64,000 nucleotides of DNA from Holothuria scabra (Eukaryota > Echinodermata > Holothuroidea > Aspidochirotida > Holothuriidae): NCBI GenBank assembly GCA_037179385.1, contig CM074187.1:44178879-44242878 (forward strand). Reading direction: 5' to 3'. The position numbers and the translations under genes are program-made. Shown piece by piece: positions 24,030 to 36,300 of the stretch (within the stretch, counting starts at the first letter, position 1; the number at the start of each line of letters is the position of its first letter). The notes beneath the pieces were generated by a model. It had not been told where the DNA came from. It ran no database searches and worked only from the letters and a program-made list of their open reading frames with translations.

Positions 24030-24333
24030 TTAAAGGACCAAACCTCTAACCCCAAATTGCAATTTTGGAAACCGGGTACCGAAATTCTCAATTGGCCCAG
24101 CTCTTTGATTGACAGCCAATTCAAACAACACAGAGTACCAAAGCTTATATTACACAGCATGAATGGTACTGAGACTGTTTTGATTATATAAATTGACTTT
24201 TCTATACTCACCTAGAAGCAATAAACTGAGATCGTATCTGGATGAGGATGAATTTCAGACAATTGTGGGAGGGGCTTAAGTAAGAAGGTTAGGAGAATTG
24301 GTACTGTTTGGGGTGAGAGAACTGGGCCTTTAA
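24030..24333 (-). mobile_element. TTAA-MITE (family M1), full copy
   Basis: TTAA, AGGACCAAACCTCTAACCCC at the left, GTTTGGGGTGAGAGAACTGG then GCCT, TTAA at the right: 304 bp. The interior is one of the better preserved M1 cores in the window. Confidence 0.85.
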
Positions 24334-24446
24334 TCTCGCATAGTGCTCCAAAGTTCAAGAGGTAGGATTTGCGTCTTGCCTTTTCGTTGAGGACTTTCGG
24401 TCATGGGAGATATGAGGGGAAGGGTACACAATAAACCAACACAAAG

Positions 24447-24716
24447 GAGTAAATTCAGTCACTCTCTGATAGAATGAAATGTGAGAATTCTCTCCAACAA
24501 TCGTGTCATCCACTCCAAGAGGGATGAAATTCACTCAAAGAGAGCCGAGGTTCACTCATGATGGGTCTACAGCTATAATTTAAAAAAGTAATCATTGCAG
24601 GAACTCGTTGAGGGGTAAATTTTTGCTCTTCTTGGAGTGAATTTCACTATTCTTGCAGCGAACGAAAACGGTAATGGAGTCAGTTCACACTTTTCACCCT
24701 ATATAAAAAGCGATAA
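24447..24716. mobile_element. CACTC/GAGTG MITE (family M2), copy 1
   Basis: A fold-back made of scattered CACTC and GAGTG words: 'cactctctgatagaatgaaa' at the left and 'cacttttcaccctatataaa' at the right, with inner phrases 'gtaatcattgcaggaactcg' and 'cttggagtgaatttcact' shared with the copies at 25355, 33798 and 59292. Confidence 0.6.
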
Positions 24717-25354
24717 AATTTACCATTTCGTTTTTAGAGAGTAATTTGTATGCCATATTAGCTTAATGCATTTTAAAATGCGTAATTTCCATTTAAACAT
24801 TGCAGTCTCTAAAAAAAAAAAAAAACCCTCTTCAAAAGAAGTAACTAGGTGACCTAATTTTGGATACTCTTCCCATTTTTTCGTTCCTATAACAATCACG
24901 CTTTTCTTTTGAATACGTAAATTTTTTGTATCAAAAAGTAATATGCACATTTTTAGTGGAAACGATTTTTGCGCCAGCGAACATTTCTTACTAATCAATG
25001 GAATAACAACGGTTGTGGGCCAAAGGAAAGTTTCGTTTGGCCAGTTGACGAGGTTCGTCAAATTGGGGGCATCGTAAGATAAGATTTTTTTTTATCTGTT
25101 TATTTTAACATTTTGATATCATCGCAGGGATTGCGGCAAGATTTGCCCGATACTAAGCAGGGAAAGACGATACTCTAACGGGAGCAGGGGAAGAGAAGTT
25201 CCAGCAACCATATCGTTGGAACGAAACTGATAGAGTATATCTTGCACAATTAAAGGTGTGCAATCAATGTACTGAGCTTAGTATTTAGTAAGTTTTTTTT
25301 TCGAAAAATCTGACCATTAAAAATGCATACGAAACGTGCAGTCTAAAATCAAAA

Positions 25355-25618
25355 GTGAACTTAGTCACTCTTTAATAGAGCGGAAAGTTTGAATTCACTC
25401 CAGAAGGATGGTAATTTACTCCAAGTAGAGGGGAATTCCCTCCAAGAGAGGGATAAAGGGCCAACAGTGATCACTCTCAAAAAGAAAGTGATCATTGCAT
25501 GTACTCGTGGAAGAGTGAATTTTCATTCTTCTTGGAGTGAATTTCGTTTTTCTTGGAGTGAATTAACACTCTAATGTAGTGAAATCACACCTTCCACTCT
25601 ATTCGTTCACTCTTTCAA
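25355..25618. mobile_element. CACTC/GAGTG MITE (family M2), copy 2
   Basis: Shares with copy 1 'gtgatcattgcatgtactcg', 'cttggagtgaatttcgtttt' and the closing 'caccttccactctattcgtt'. It lies only about 640 bp from copy 1 in the same orientation. Non-coding. Confidence 0.6.
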
Positions 25619-26124
25619 TTTCAGGATGTGTACCCGGCAAATGATATCAGTATGGGAATTAATATACGCTTTGTAAAAAGAAATTGTCAGCATGACATCC
25701 TCACCGAACACTCACCGAGTACGGTTACTAACTACTCAGATAATCCCTTTAGGACAATCCCATACATGAACGGATCGAGGAAAATCTAGAAGGGCGGGGC
25801 TAAATGCCCCTTAAATATTCCCTTAGATTAAATGTTAAGTTTGTAGTAGGCCTATTTGTTGTTACTGATGTGGCGAAAATGGGATGAAGTTGGAAGAGTC
25901 CCGCTGGAATCCGGGCCTTCCTTTCCAATTATCCGTCACATGTAATACTCTCCATTTTGAAAGTTAAGTAAAATTAGGAAGAATTACCTTGTGATTGTTG
26001 TCTGACCGAAGTGACCGGAAGGGTATTGTTCTAGTGGAGGGTATTGTTCTAGTGGGAAATTTCCGGTGTGTTATTCCGGAATCAAAAACCACACTTCTCA
26101 TGGCAGACGTCTAGCATTACATTA

Positions 26125-26275
26125 AAAATTTCTGTAGATTTACAGAACATAAAATAAAGAAATTAATAAAGAAAACGAAAAAAGGGCTGTCAATTTGTTT
26201 AAAAAATGTCATTTTTTTCCATTTCCGCTTTGTATTTCTTCTTCTTTTCGTTCTGTATAAATCTAAAACATGTCT
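26125..26275. mobile_element. Short hairpin MITE (TTTCTGTAGATTTACAGAAC), copy 1
   Basis: Left arm TTTCTGTAGATTTACAGAAC, then 'ataaaataaagaaat', a centre 'gctgtcaatttgtttaaaa', and a right arm with inverted 'tttgtatttcttc' and 'gttctgtataaa'. A better copy lies at 26563-26725. Confidence 0.6.
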
Positions 26276-26312
26276 CTAACAGTGCATCCTCTCGTGGGAG
26301 ATGAATCGGGTA

Positions 26313-26460
26313 GATGCGCTCCGTTTAACAAGGTGTTTCTTGATTAGCTGTTGTCATTGTGTTGTATCGAATGCATTCTTTGTAAGGTGTAGGGATTAGG
26401 TTATGGATTAGGCCTGTCGCTATAGCCACTTAGGAAATTTCTTGTTCAACAGCGCGCATC
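26313..26460. mobile_element. Short fold-back MITE with telomere-like core, copy 2
   Basis: Ends GATGCGCTCCGTTTAACAAGG and the inverted CTTGTTCAACAGCGCGCATC. The centre holds 'agggattaggttatggatta', less telomere-like than in copy 1 at 9503-9650. Confidence 0.6.
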
Positions 26461-26562
26461 GCCGCGATAAGTCAAACTCCTGCAATGAAAGCCACTTTCC
26501 GTTACAAATAGTAGCTTTCATAGTTCAAGCAAAGAAGCTCCATGATTTTCCCTCACTGTAAA

Positions 26563-26725
26563 AGATTTCTGTAGATTTACAGAACAAAAAATAAAGATAT
26601 GCTGAGAGAAAACGGAAAAAGTGCTGTCAATTTGTTACCAAAAATTGACAGTACTTTTTCCGTTTCCTCTTTGTATTTCTTTATTTTTGTTCTGTTTTCC
26701 TACAACTGTCTGTAGACATTTTTAC
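26563..26725. mobile_element. Short hairpin MITE (TTTCTGTAGATTTACAGAAC), copy 2
   Basis: Starts TTTCTGTAGATTTACAGAAC and folds on 'aacggaaaaagtgctgtcaa' against 'ttgacagtactttttccgtt', one mismatch in 20, around a spacer of about 13 bp. The right end reads 'ctgtctgtagacat' and 'tttacagtg'. Confidence 0.7.
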
Positions 26726-27891
26726 AGTGCTAATGAGGAGAGTGATTTCTTCACAATATGGGGATGGGGGTGGGGCATTTACTCATTTTCTAAAATTAGA
26801 ACCCTGTTTGGGAAAGCAAAGTTAACGGGCGATTTCTAAAATGTTGGGGGTGCATGTCCCCTTCCACCTTGATTTCCGGTCATGTTCCTTACAACATACA
26901 CCAGGGAACAGTGAATATGAAAAAGTGATAAAATTTCCTACTTTTTACCGACAAAACCGCTTGGTTGAGAAGTGCGGCTGCCTTAGTGGGTACGATGCAA
27001 CATAAACACCTCCCTCAATGAAGTCCATAAATTTATAGCAGTGTATCAACGTGTTTCGTTTCTCTTTTGCCCAGGACGCTGCATTAAGAAGTCCGAATGA
27101 GGTGAATGTAAACGGTCCAGTGCCATTAGTTATACGCAGTGATGCCTAGCTTCTCATTTAGGATTTCAATTGTAACGATAACATTAGTTACAAAGACTGA
27201 TACAGAAGGCATTACTCATATTCCTGCCGCTGAGAAACACACTCGACAGTAGGAACACAGGACTGGCAACTCCCTAGTGGGAGTATGTAAAACAATAAGA
27301 GGTCTACAATCCTCGACGAAAATACATGGGACAAACCCGCTCCCCCGAATCAATGTTAAAGTTTCAGGACACCGTGGGCTGCCCCAACGTTAAATAAAGG
27401 GGGGGGGGGAAGGGTGACTCTTTCATTGCTTATTTTGTCCCATCATTTTTTACGAGGATTGAAACTTTGTGTATTTATATGATTGTGTGTGTGCGTATGT
27501 GTGGCTTTGTCTTCATGTAAAACCTAGGACCTACACAAAGGTTTCCAGCTCCTCGGTGGTAAATTGGTCAGATTTTCAAATCCCAGGTTGCCTAACAAGA
27601 GACAGTCTATTGATATGGCAAGTTTAAGGAGTTAAATACATTGGAGATAACGACGAGGTTCCCAGTAATGTGTAAACGCATGACTGTGTGTGTATGGGCG
27701 CATGTGTGTAATCAGCGGTGCAGCAGTCGATAGCCTATGGGGCAGAGCCCATTCTAGTTCATTCTAGTTCCTTGGGCGCCGATTTTGATTGTGTACAATA
27801 CCCGATAGAAAGTGAGTCACGAAGCAAAGTTTTGGGCAAGATTTAGTGTTGCTTATTGGCGACCACTGATCAAAATTGCTGATTCATGTGA

Positions 27892-28195
27892 TTAAAGGGC
27901 CAATCCTCTCACCCCAAACTACAATTTTGGTAGGGGGTTACCGAAATTCTCAATTGGCTCAGCTCTTCGATTGACAGCTAATTCAAGCAATGCAGAGTAC
28001 CAAAGCTTATATTACACAGCATAAAATGTACTGAGGGTGTTTTGATTATACACATTAAACTTTCCTATACTCACCCTGAAGCAATAAACTGAGATTGTAT
28101 CTGGATGAGGATGAATTTCAGACAATTGTGGGAGGGGCTTCAGTAAGAAGGTTAGGAGAATAGGTACTGTTTGGGTGGGAGAGTTGGGCCTTTAA
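27892..28195 (-). mobile_element. TTAA-MITE (family M1), full copy
   Basis: A 304-bp copy with TTAA on both sides, left end AGGGCCAATCCTCTCACCCC and right inverted end GGGTGGGAGAGTTGGGCCT. The complete core is present. Confidence 0.85.
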
Positions 28196-29528
28196 GATTT
28201 AACACTAATGGTGACTAGCTATACAAGAGTATATAAGAGGTGGGTAATTTTGCTGCCTATATCTGCGGAAAATACGTAAAGACTAGTAGAGAAAACCATT
28301 TTCCCCGCGCGACCGGGGACCATTTTTACTTTGTCTTTGTTGAAAGGTGCAGGAACTGCGGCTTCGGGGGATCATGTCGGGACTCTTTCCCCCCATCCAA
28401 TCTTGTAAGTTCAGCGTCAACCCAACTTGTAGCTCCGCCGGCTTACTCTTGTGGCTAAGCAAAAACTTATTTTTTTTTAAACTTCCTCCATTGTTTGTAA
28501 CAATAAATCTCTTTGCTGATTTGCATCTTGCGGGTAATCTAATTTTGGACTATTTAGCGCCAAGTCTTAGAGCAAGCATAATGTGTAAATCTTCTGTCAA
28601 CGGCGGATCCATTCCCACCTCCTCCGAACTTCATGCTTAAATACGCTTCAAAATAAGTCAAATACAGCTTCATTTTACATTTCCGCTTTCTTCCAAACGT
28701 ATTTTTTTAAAGGAAGGGAACACCTCATCCCCTTATATCCCTTTAGAGCCCTCCCCAGTGTAACCTGCTTGGCACCTCTGTGTCTGTCATCCATGGACTG
28801 CCCCTCCTCGGTTGTTATTTCGTAGCGAAAAGCTACACGCAAAAATCTTCGGCTACTCTGCAGGCTATCCGCAGGACGGGGATCAAACAAACATCGCTCC
28901 CTCTGTTCAAACTTTCTTGATGCGCCCTTTTGCGTTATATACTGGCTCTCTCATATGTGAGTTTATGGGTAGCCTTGTTACGACCTATTTTGTAACAACT
29001 CACCAAAATGTAACAACTTGGTCCAAAATGTAAGGCCTCCGATGTGCCGTAATAATTCAGAAAACACGACTAGCAGACTGCCACCAAAGTAAATCTCTTT
29101 GAAATAAAAATCAGTAGGCCTACCGTTCAAATATTTTCTAATGATTCAATCAAGACTTGGAGACGCATTATTTTCAAACTTTAAATTATCATAAGTGGAC
29201 TCTTCAAAGATGTGCTTATACTGCCATATGCTACATTAAAACCTTTGCATATGTTGCAAATTACCGTAAAACTCTTTCAATCTTCCGTTAATACTCCGAA
29301 AATGACGCTTAACAAATTTTCGATATCGAAACGATCGAGGCCTCGGCCCCTCGGCATGTAATATTGACATTTTGTAAAAATAACTTATTTGTTTCTTTTG
29401 TTTTCTATCGGTTGAGCAGAAATGATCGGTTTTAAGTTTTCCATAGATTTCAGATTTCGTGAACTTTTTTAACCTTTTGCCAATTGTCGAACTTTTTCCT
29501 TATGATATTGTTTATAGTGCGTCTCGTC

Positions 29529-29692
<164 letters not shown>

Positions 29693-30277
29693 GCTCCCCT
29701 ATTGTACTTTCTGGCTGCTATCACTAGCTCAGTCGATATTCATGGAGATGATTTACATCATCGATAAAATCATGAGATATCAATAAGCCTGATTTCATGG
29801 CCATTGTAAAAATCATTTAGGAAATCGATTCATTCACCACTTATCTTCTCTTGAAATTTATCTTTCTTTTTATACTTTCTTATATGAGTATTCTCTTAAA
29901 TACAGCAATCCTTTCCTCTATAAAAATGGAAACAGATTACTTATAGCAAAGTTTACCTAGACAGGGCAGTGTTTGCCAACCATAAGTCAACCATAAGTCA
30001 AATAAAATTGATACTTAAGTCTGTCAGAGAAAGTCTCAAAAAGACGCACAACCCTGGCGGAGTACTTACACGATCAATCAGTCGGTAGTGCCCTAATCAT
30101 CGTATGCAACTTTTCCGTGTTATGAATACCACCTTTGCAGTTTATGATATGGATTAAGCCTTGGCTGTTCAGGTAGATACGCCGGCCACATTTACTCACT
30201 TACATAGTCCTTTTTCAAAGCCGCAATCAGAGTTTGTTTTCATATTTTTCTCACAACTCACAACTATATGTGCACGA

Positions 30278-30428
30278 CAGCGTAGCCAGGATTGTGTCAT
30301 GGGGGGGGGGGCACATGAAGGAAAAGTGTAAGGATACACAGAAAACCGCTATTTTAGGTGATTTTTGCATTGCAAGGTTGGGTCATGGGGGTTCTAACCC
30401 CCCAAACCACCCCGTGGCTACGCCACTG
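30278..30428. repeat. GCGTAGCCAGG / CCTGGCTACGC-type repeat, copy 2
   Basis: Begins CAGCGTAGCCAGGATTGTGT and ends CCGTGGCTACGCCACTGAC. A run of about 12 G sits near the left and 'gggtcatgggggttctaacc' near the right, as in copy 1 at 15387-15564. Confidence 0.65.
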
Positions 30429-31735
30429 ACGAGATTTGTACACAGACTTAAAGATAGTAACGAAAATGATCCGTGAAAACGATCTAACGTTGCGATTGCT
30501 TACAATGTGGTGGAGGCTGTGGATTTTTTTTTAAACCGAAACATCTTCATTCAACAGTCAGACAGTAATTAATACAGAATCAATGTTTCTCCTAACCTAA
30601 ACACCTCTTCAGCGTTTCTTTATTCTCGTAAACAACCAGAAAATGTGGTTACGTACCGTAACCACAATGGACATGACCATGTACCGGTCTCTGGTTGCCT
30701 ATGTAGGGTGCGGATGGATTGGCTGGTTGATCCGACATCAGGGACGTAGGACTGGTATGTGGACTGGGGGGGGGGGGGGTAAATATTTTCCAAAATCCAA
30801 CATCCTTTCGTACCCTGGGTCGTTTCCAGGACCGGAATCATCTAAGCAATCCATCCTACGAGAGCGAGCGCACACGCACACACACACACAACCAGACATA
30901 CATACACTCTCACATTGACAAGCACATACACTCCAAGCGAGTGTATAAATTATAAATCTGCCTGAATTGTTGGAGCCTTGGCAAAACAGTGTGTTTGCTC
31001 CCCCAGTATTTCCAACAGGGTGACAATTGCCCACCCCCTCACCCCGGGTTGCAACGCCCCTATCCGACAAGAGAGGGGTGCAGCAATTTTTTTAATAAGA
31101 ATATTCAGAATATAAGTACCTAGAATGAAGTGAACCTGCAAATGTACGTACAGTTTATGTACTCCGTTTTACGTTTGACTTCAGCTCAAACTAAGTTATA
31201 CATATGGTAAAATACGAGATTTGCATCGAAAATTCGGACTTGATGTTTGATTGCACATGGTTTCCGTATGACATTATGAGAAATTCCTTTTGTTTATTAC
31301 CAACATTTACCTTACACACGTTAGGAAACTTCGTGCAATTGGTCACATCGTTTGTTAAACTGGCTGCAATGGACCGTATGAACGCTGCTCCACACCCGCG
31401 GCCCGGCACTTGCACTACATCTGCCTGTATGCTACCACTGTTCAAATATTGTACATTCGTAAACTGTATGCAGTTCAAACGACGGACGGAGACATCGTAG
31501 CATACCACTATGCCGAAATTTCACGAAATTGTCAGAAAGAATTATACTCATTATTTCACATTTATACAGTTGTCATCATAACTCGATTATTAAATTTGGT
31601 AACCAGACGGTTCTAAATAAATTGATTTTGAAAATATAAACACCACCTTACGATTTGGAGAGTAAGGAACCCAGTCCACGTAGGACAGCATCCTTCGTTC
31701 ATAACTGCGTCACATGTAAAATACCAGGCGTGTTA

Positions 31736-31787
31736 GCCTACGTAATATTGTAATTAGCCTACGTAATATTGTAATTAGCTTACTTAA
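31736..31787. repeat. Short tandem repeat, 22-bp unit
   Basis: Two identical units of GCCTACGTAATATTGTAATT plus 'a', followed by a degraded third unit. Non-coding. Confidence 0.85.
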
Positions 31788-32504
31788 TACTGGAGAAAGA
31801 ATTTGAGCAAATATGTACCGCATTTCGTAACTGGCGATATTTTTCACACAATCTTGTCACATACCCGTCTCCTTTGCTGTACAAATCTTTTCCTAAAAGA
31901 TGGGTTTGTTTCTTGACGGGAGTCGTCCGATAAACTGAACGAAAGAAATGTGGTCACGTGATAATCAGAAAATGGGACCAACCACATTAATAGACATGCT
32001 GTCATGTCCATTAATCAGAGTTCAGAACGTGAAACGAGGTGCTGGAATAAATGGTTAATGTTCTCTAACAAACTCTGATTCCACACAACGTAGATAAAAC
32101 ATGCCCTCTCACATTAACTATTGGGCTAAGGAAGACACTGACCACGGGACTTTGTCATATCCCTAGTTTGCATATACACTAGTTGTTGAGTAAGTGTATT
32201 GTTTTTCAGTTGTTCAAGATCTGAATTATGGTTTTCTTCTCACAAAGTAAAGATGAAGGGTTCTGAAGGACAGAAAGGATCTAGGTACCCACAATTATCA
32301 CCTTTTCCCGCGTGTTTGTGAAGAACGAAAGTATCATTTTTTCTAACTAGCATGCAAAGAATTTGTGATTCGGTATTCGTCAATAATAAAAGATACGTAT
32401 ACTTTAAATGGGTGGGGTGGGGTACGGGTGAGCGTGGGGGAAAAGGTTGCCGCACATTGTGCCAGCTAATATTAATATCCGGACACAAATATAATTTGTG
32501 TCCG

Positions 32505-32745
32505 CGTGTTTGGTCTAACGGTAAGAGCGCCTCTCACGCGGAAGGCCCGGGTTCGCTTCCCAGGTCGAGCCATACCAAAGACTCTAAAAATGGGACCTAC
32601 TGCCATTGTGAGTGATGCTCCGCATAAGCAATGGAGTAGGGAAAACAAGCCAGTGAGCCACAACTGGAAAAAAGGCCGTGGTCGGCTCGGCTTGAACCAA
32701 TAGGTTGGAAACTGGGCCGTAAAACTCTATCTAACTAACTAATCT
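32505..32745 (+). repeat. tRNA-derived SINE (family S1), most complete copy
   Basis: The head reads like a tRNA-Glu(CTC)-related sequence: A-box-like 'ggtctaacggtaagagcg', anticodon region 'cctctcacgcgg', B-box-like 'ccgggttcgcttcccaggtc'. The S1 body follows ('ataccaaagactctaaaaat', 'gcataagcaatggagtaggg', 'gtgagccacaactggaaaaa', 'gaaccaataggttggaaac') and a CTAAC-repeat tail. An ordinary tRNA gene is excluded because the acceptor stem does not pair and the body repeats at four other loci. Confidence 0.75.
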
Positions 32746-33797
32746 ACGTTTTGCCTGAAACTATAGCATGCGTTGTCTCTGAGCATTGTGGACTGTCCCG
32801 CCCAGGCCCATCCAAGCGCCAAACGCCAACGATCGGGGAGGTCTGCAAGACAAAATTACTGCAACGATTTGCTCCGTTTAACATTTCACTCACCATACGA
32901 AGCACCTCGATGTAAAGCCTCGCACAACTAGAGCCTTTACTGGATGAAATTTGCATTTAGAAAATCTAGTAATACAACCGCAGATTTATTAACCTAAATG
33001 CAGCGCTCGATATATCAAATTATGAAATTACATCATCCTTGGAGACATATTTCATTTAATAGTTTTTCCTGTTTTATGCTTCTTATTGCGTAGTCTTTTA
33101 GCTTTATTGCTCCAAATATACCAGGGAAGTAAGGCTACTAAATGAGCACGCGACTAATTGATTTTTTATACAGCAGTCTGGGAGCAAACCGATATCCTAA
33201 ATTAATTTGAATTTAATATTTTTTATTATTTAGGCATACATGTATAACACAAAGTTTATGGACATACGGTACTGCACTAAGCTATTTTGTAGACTTTTTA
33301 AACCATGCTCTGGAGGGTGTATGTTTGTGTGTGAGGGTCACCATTCGGGTATCAATTTTCTCAGCTGGTAACTTAATAAAATAAATATTGTCATTTATTT
33401 CTGTGATTGAAAAAAAAAATATATACTTATAAGTTTGACCCAAAATCGTTTCAAATTAAAGTGCAAATGGAAAGTATCAGTGCTTCCCATTAGCAATACT
33501 AATTCGACACTAAGTTCGATTTTACGAGAGGGGTCTCCCCTTTTATGGACCCCCTTTGTGAGATGGCGCAGGTTTGCATAGACTTTTATAGTGAAGATGC
33601 ATGTGGATACACTGGGGAAAAATAAAGTTACACAAAATGATAGCCCCTAAATTTCTACACGTGATAACCCAAAAATATGTCTCTACATCCGGGCTTTGGG
33701 GAGCATAGATCCTCCATATTCTCTTCCCTCCCTAAATTTGCTCTCTCGACGGACGTGTAATATTGAGACGTACATTTTTCACCTGCTATGATATCAT

Positions 33798-34140
33798 AAC
33801 TTTCACTCTTAAAGTAAAGAGACTGAAACTCCACTCGTAAGAAGCGTAAAGGTTATGAAGTGACACTCCAAAAGGGAGTGAATTCACTCAAAGAAGAGAG
33901 ACAGTCACTCCAACAGAGTTAGTTTCAGTTTTTACAGAGTGTCAACAGGGATTTCTCTTAAAAAATAGCGATCCCTGGAGGCACTCCTTAAAGACTGAAT
34001 GTTCACTCTTCTTGTAGTGAATGTCATTCTTCTTTGAGCTGTTGACTAAATGATCACTCTTCTTGTATCGAATTGACACTCTAATGGAGTTAATTGACAT
34101 TTTTCACTCTTTTAGAGAGTGACTAAATTCACTCTTTGTT
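33798..34140. mobile_element. CACTC/GAGTG MITE (family M2), copy 3, next to exon c
   Basis: Starts 'tttcactcttaaagtaaaga' and ends within 'ttcactctttgtttgtggag'. Inner phrases 'agcgatccctggaggcactc' and 'cactcttcttgtagtgaatg' match the copy at 59292-59590. It ends about 50 bp before the acceptor of exon c. Confidence 0.65.
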
Positions 34141-34192
34141 TGTGGAGTGTTCCTTATAGCTCATATAACATTATTGTTTTATCTCCTTACAG

Positions 34193-34402
34193 GTGGCTGC
34201 GCAGTTCTTACACACATCGTGGATGATTTAAATCTAGAGTTTGCATCAATGATTTTAGTCGCTATTATTGGGGGATATACCTTCATCGGAGGTCTCGGTG
34301 CTACATTTTACATGTCCTATTTCAACACAGCCATAATTTTCGTCATTCTCCTCGTATTTCTAATACAGATTTACCATGCGCCGGGTGGAGACGGACCTTT
34401 GG
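34193..34402 (+). CDS. DUR3-type urea transporter, exon c (visible residues 112-182)
   Basis: Translates, after the split glycine codon, as GCAVLTHIVDDLNLEFASMI and then two membrane segments: ILVAIIGGYTFIGGLGATF (plant DUR3 has IPLGVVIYTLAGGLKATF) and YMSYFNTAIIFVILLVFLI (plant: SYVHSVIVHVVLVIFVFL). The GG-L-G/K-ATF motif supports the sodium:solute symporter fold. The acceptor is ccttacag and the donor TTGG|gtaaga; phase 1 at both ends, length 210 nt. The order of segments continues directly from exon b, so no exon is missing in the 13-kb intron before it. An M2 MITE lies just upstream. Confidence 0.92.
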
Positions 34403-34471
34403 GTAAGATATACAATTATTACTGTTAAGCCGTGTCATCAACCCGGTGGTATAAAAATTGGCCGAGAACCT

Positions 34472-34856
34472 ACAAAATTAACGATAGTGTAAAAAAAAAA
34501 TACCAATAAAGTAAAACAAACTTAGCGATGTACAATGGAATTACCGATAAACGTACACTTAAATTACCGATTATGTGAACAAAGATTACAGATTTGTGAA
34601 ATAAAATTATCGATAATGTAAAATAAATTTACCGATAATGTAAAAATCCTTTGAAGTTGAAATTAATTTTTTTGTGCCCACCATATAAATTTTTTGTTAC
34701 AAAAAATTTTACATTGTAAAACGTTTTACACTATCGGTTCAATGTGATTTAAACATTATGGCGTTAATGTTAACACTATCGGTTCGCAATATTTTTATAT
34801 CATCGATCGTTTTTCACATAATCTATTAATTTTTACATCATCAGTTATTTGTAACT
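34472..34856. repeat. Fold-back element with tandem-repeat arms (TTACCGATAATGTAAAA)
   Basis: The left arm (about 34472-34645) has six or more units near AAATTACCGATAATGTAAAA. The right arm (about 34715-34856) has the inverted form (TTTTACACTATCGGTTC, TTTTTACATCATCAGTTATT). The architecture equals that of 13654-13908, but the unit sequence differs. No ORF. Confidence 0.7.
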
Positions 34857-34910
34857 AGCCTCGGGGAAAATTGAAAGGCAACCTACACTTTAAAAGTTAT
34901 CTGTTAAACT

Positions 34911-35299
34911 CATGGGATTTCCTATACATGGACAGCGCATACTGCACGGTAGGTTGTCGCTACCGTAAGTGTGAGAAAAAGCGTAGCAAGATGGTTGTCT
35001 ACTATTACTTTGTGTAGAAATTTGGACTTACTCAATCAAGTCAATTCCCAGATTTTGAAAAAAGTTGAAATATTTTTTAAAAAAGGCAAGGTTTGGTCAA
35101 AATCACTTCACGTATTGCAGGAATATCATATTGCTTCCCATTCAAGTTAAGCTTTTGTTTAAAATATAACAGAGCAGTTGTCAAATCAGACGATTTATAG
35201 CTTCACGGCTTCTTCTTGAGCCTTTTTTGTCCCAGTCGGTGGCGACAATCTTTGGATTACACGTTGCATGCTTTACCCATGCATGTATTTAAGTCCGTG
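34911..35299. mobile_element. hAT-like MITE, copy 2 (CACGGACTT ends)
   Basis: The left end CATGGGATTTCCTATACATGG and right inverted end CCATGCATGTATTTAAGTCCGTG match the element at 2879-3201, as do the inner 'gtcgctaccgta' and 'ggtggcgacaatc'. Flanking octamers GTTAAACT and GTAAAGCT agree at 6 of 8 positions, fitting an old 8-bp target duplication. Confidence 0.65.
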
Positions 35300-36177
35300 G
35301 TAAAGCTACAGAACAAAAAGCAAAGGAAAACAAACTGAGATTACGGAAAAAAATGCTGGCAGTTTGTGTGAATAAGTTGCCTACACTTTTTCTGTAGGCT
35401 TTATGTAGCTCTTTAATTTTTTGATCTGTCATTTTACAGTATTTTTTCCTTTGTCTCAGTAATGCATTTACTGTTGTATAGGTTTTCCTTAAGCCAATAA
35501 AGTACCTATCATTTTGAATCGAACTGAAACAAAACCTCCTGCACTAACAAAATTCAAAAAATACATTTTAGACAGCATAAAACATGAATTCCAGCAGTCT
35601 AATTCTCATATTCTTACAACATCCTTGAGCCGAGTTATAAAATGTTGAAATTTATTCACATAAAACAAATAAGTTCATTACGCAATGATTTGTGACTTTC
35701 TTGTTGTACAATTACCTGCTTTGTTTTCCTTTAAATTAAAAATGTTTCTATGACCTTCAACACTTTCTGTTTGCTTGAATATCGTGTTGCATAGAGAGGG
35801 CTTACTTAATAACATTACCCTATAAGAGTAAGAGTGCCATTGCACCTTGGTACGAGGTAAACAAAGAAATACAGAGATTGTAATTTGAGTGGTACGACAA
35901 TGACATCACAAACTTAAGCAATACACCACTTTCAATTTGAGTAAATAAACTTCAACATTTTACATCTCGGCTCAAGAATGTCCTATGAAGATGGGAGTTA
36001 GACTGTTAGAACTCATTTTTCCTGCTGCTAACTATATATATATTTAATTTATTGAAATGAAGTTCACTTTAAAGGATATTTTTCCATGCATACATTTGAT
36101 GTTCAATAAGATGACGGAATATATCTTATTATTCGACTAATTATTTAAACGTGTTTCTATATTTTTTATTGATGAAG

Positions 36178-36300
36178 GTTCCATAGACAACGTCTACAAT
36201 CTACTTAATTGTTCCGAAGGCCCAGCTGGGAATCAGGACAATAGTTACCTTACGTTTATTTCATTAGATGGACTTATCTTTGGTGTTATCAACGTAGTAG
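36178..36300 (+). CDS. DUR3-type urea transporter, exon d (visible residues 182-223)
   Basis: Reads, after the split glycine, SIDNVYNLLNCSEGPAGNQD and NSYLTFISLDGLIFGVINVV. In plant DUR3 the same place reads x-VYDRL...[34 protein letters not shown], so this is the outer loop and the start of the next membrane segment. The donor follows G|gtaagt; phase 1 on both sides; 123 nt. NCSEGPAGN has an N-C-S sequon that could be glycosylated if this loop faces outside (inference). It is short, but the exact phase match with exons c and e and the family alignment make it secure. Confidence 0.9.

Larger units (their letters stand above)
34403..36177 (+). other. Intron between exons c and d (1.8 kb)
   Basis: Bounded by GTAAGA and a weak acceptor ATGAAG, which lacks a strong pyrimidine tract directly before it although TTTTTTATT lies just upstream. 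It contains a tandem-armed fold-back (34472-34856) and a hAT-like MITE (34911-35299). From 35300 to 36170 there is AT-rich sequence with a possible relative of the TTTCTGTAG hairpin (35310-35480) and otherwise nothing recognised. Confidence 0.75.

Noticed and set aside
30738..31070. 110-codon minus frame with a cysteine/valine run
   Set aside because: The run comes from a CA repeat and flanking G/C runs; no domain or conserved start was visible.
32505..32580. Possible functional tRNA-Glu gene
   Set aside because: The acceptor stem does not pair and the following body is repeated at other loci, so it is a SINE head.
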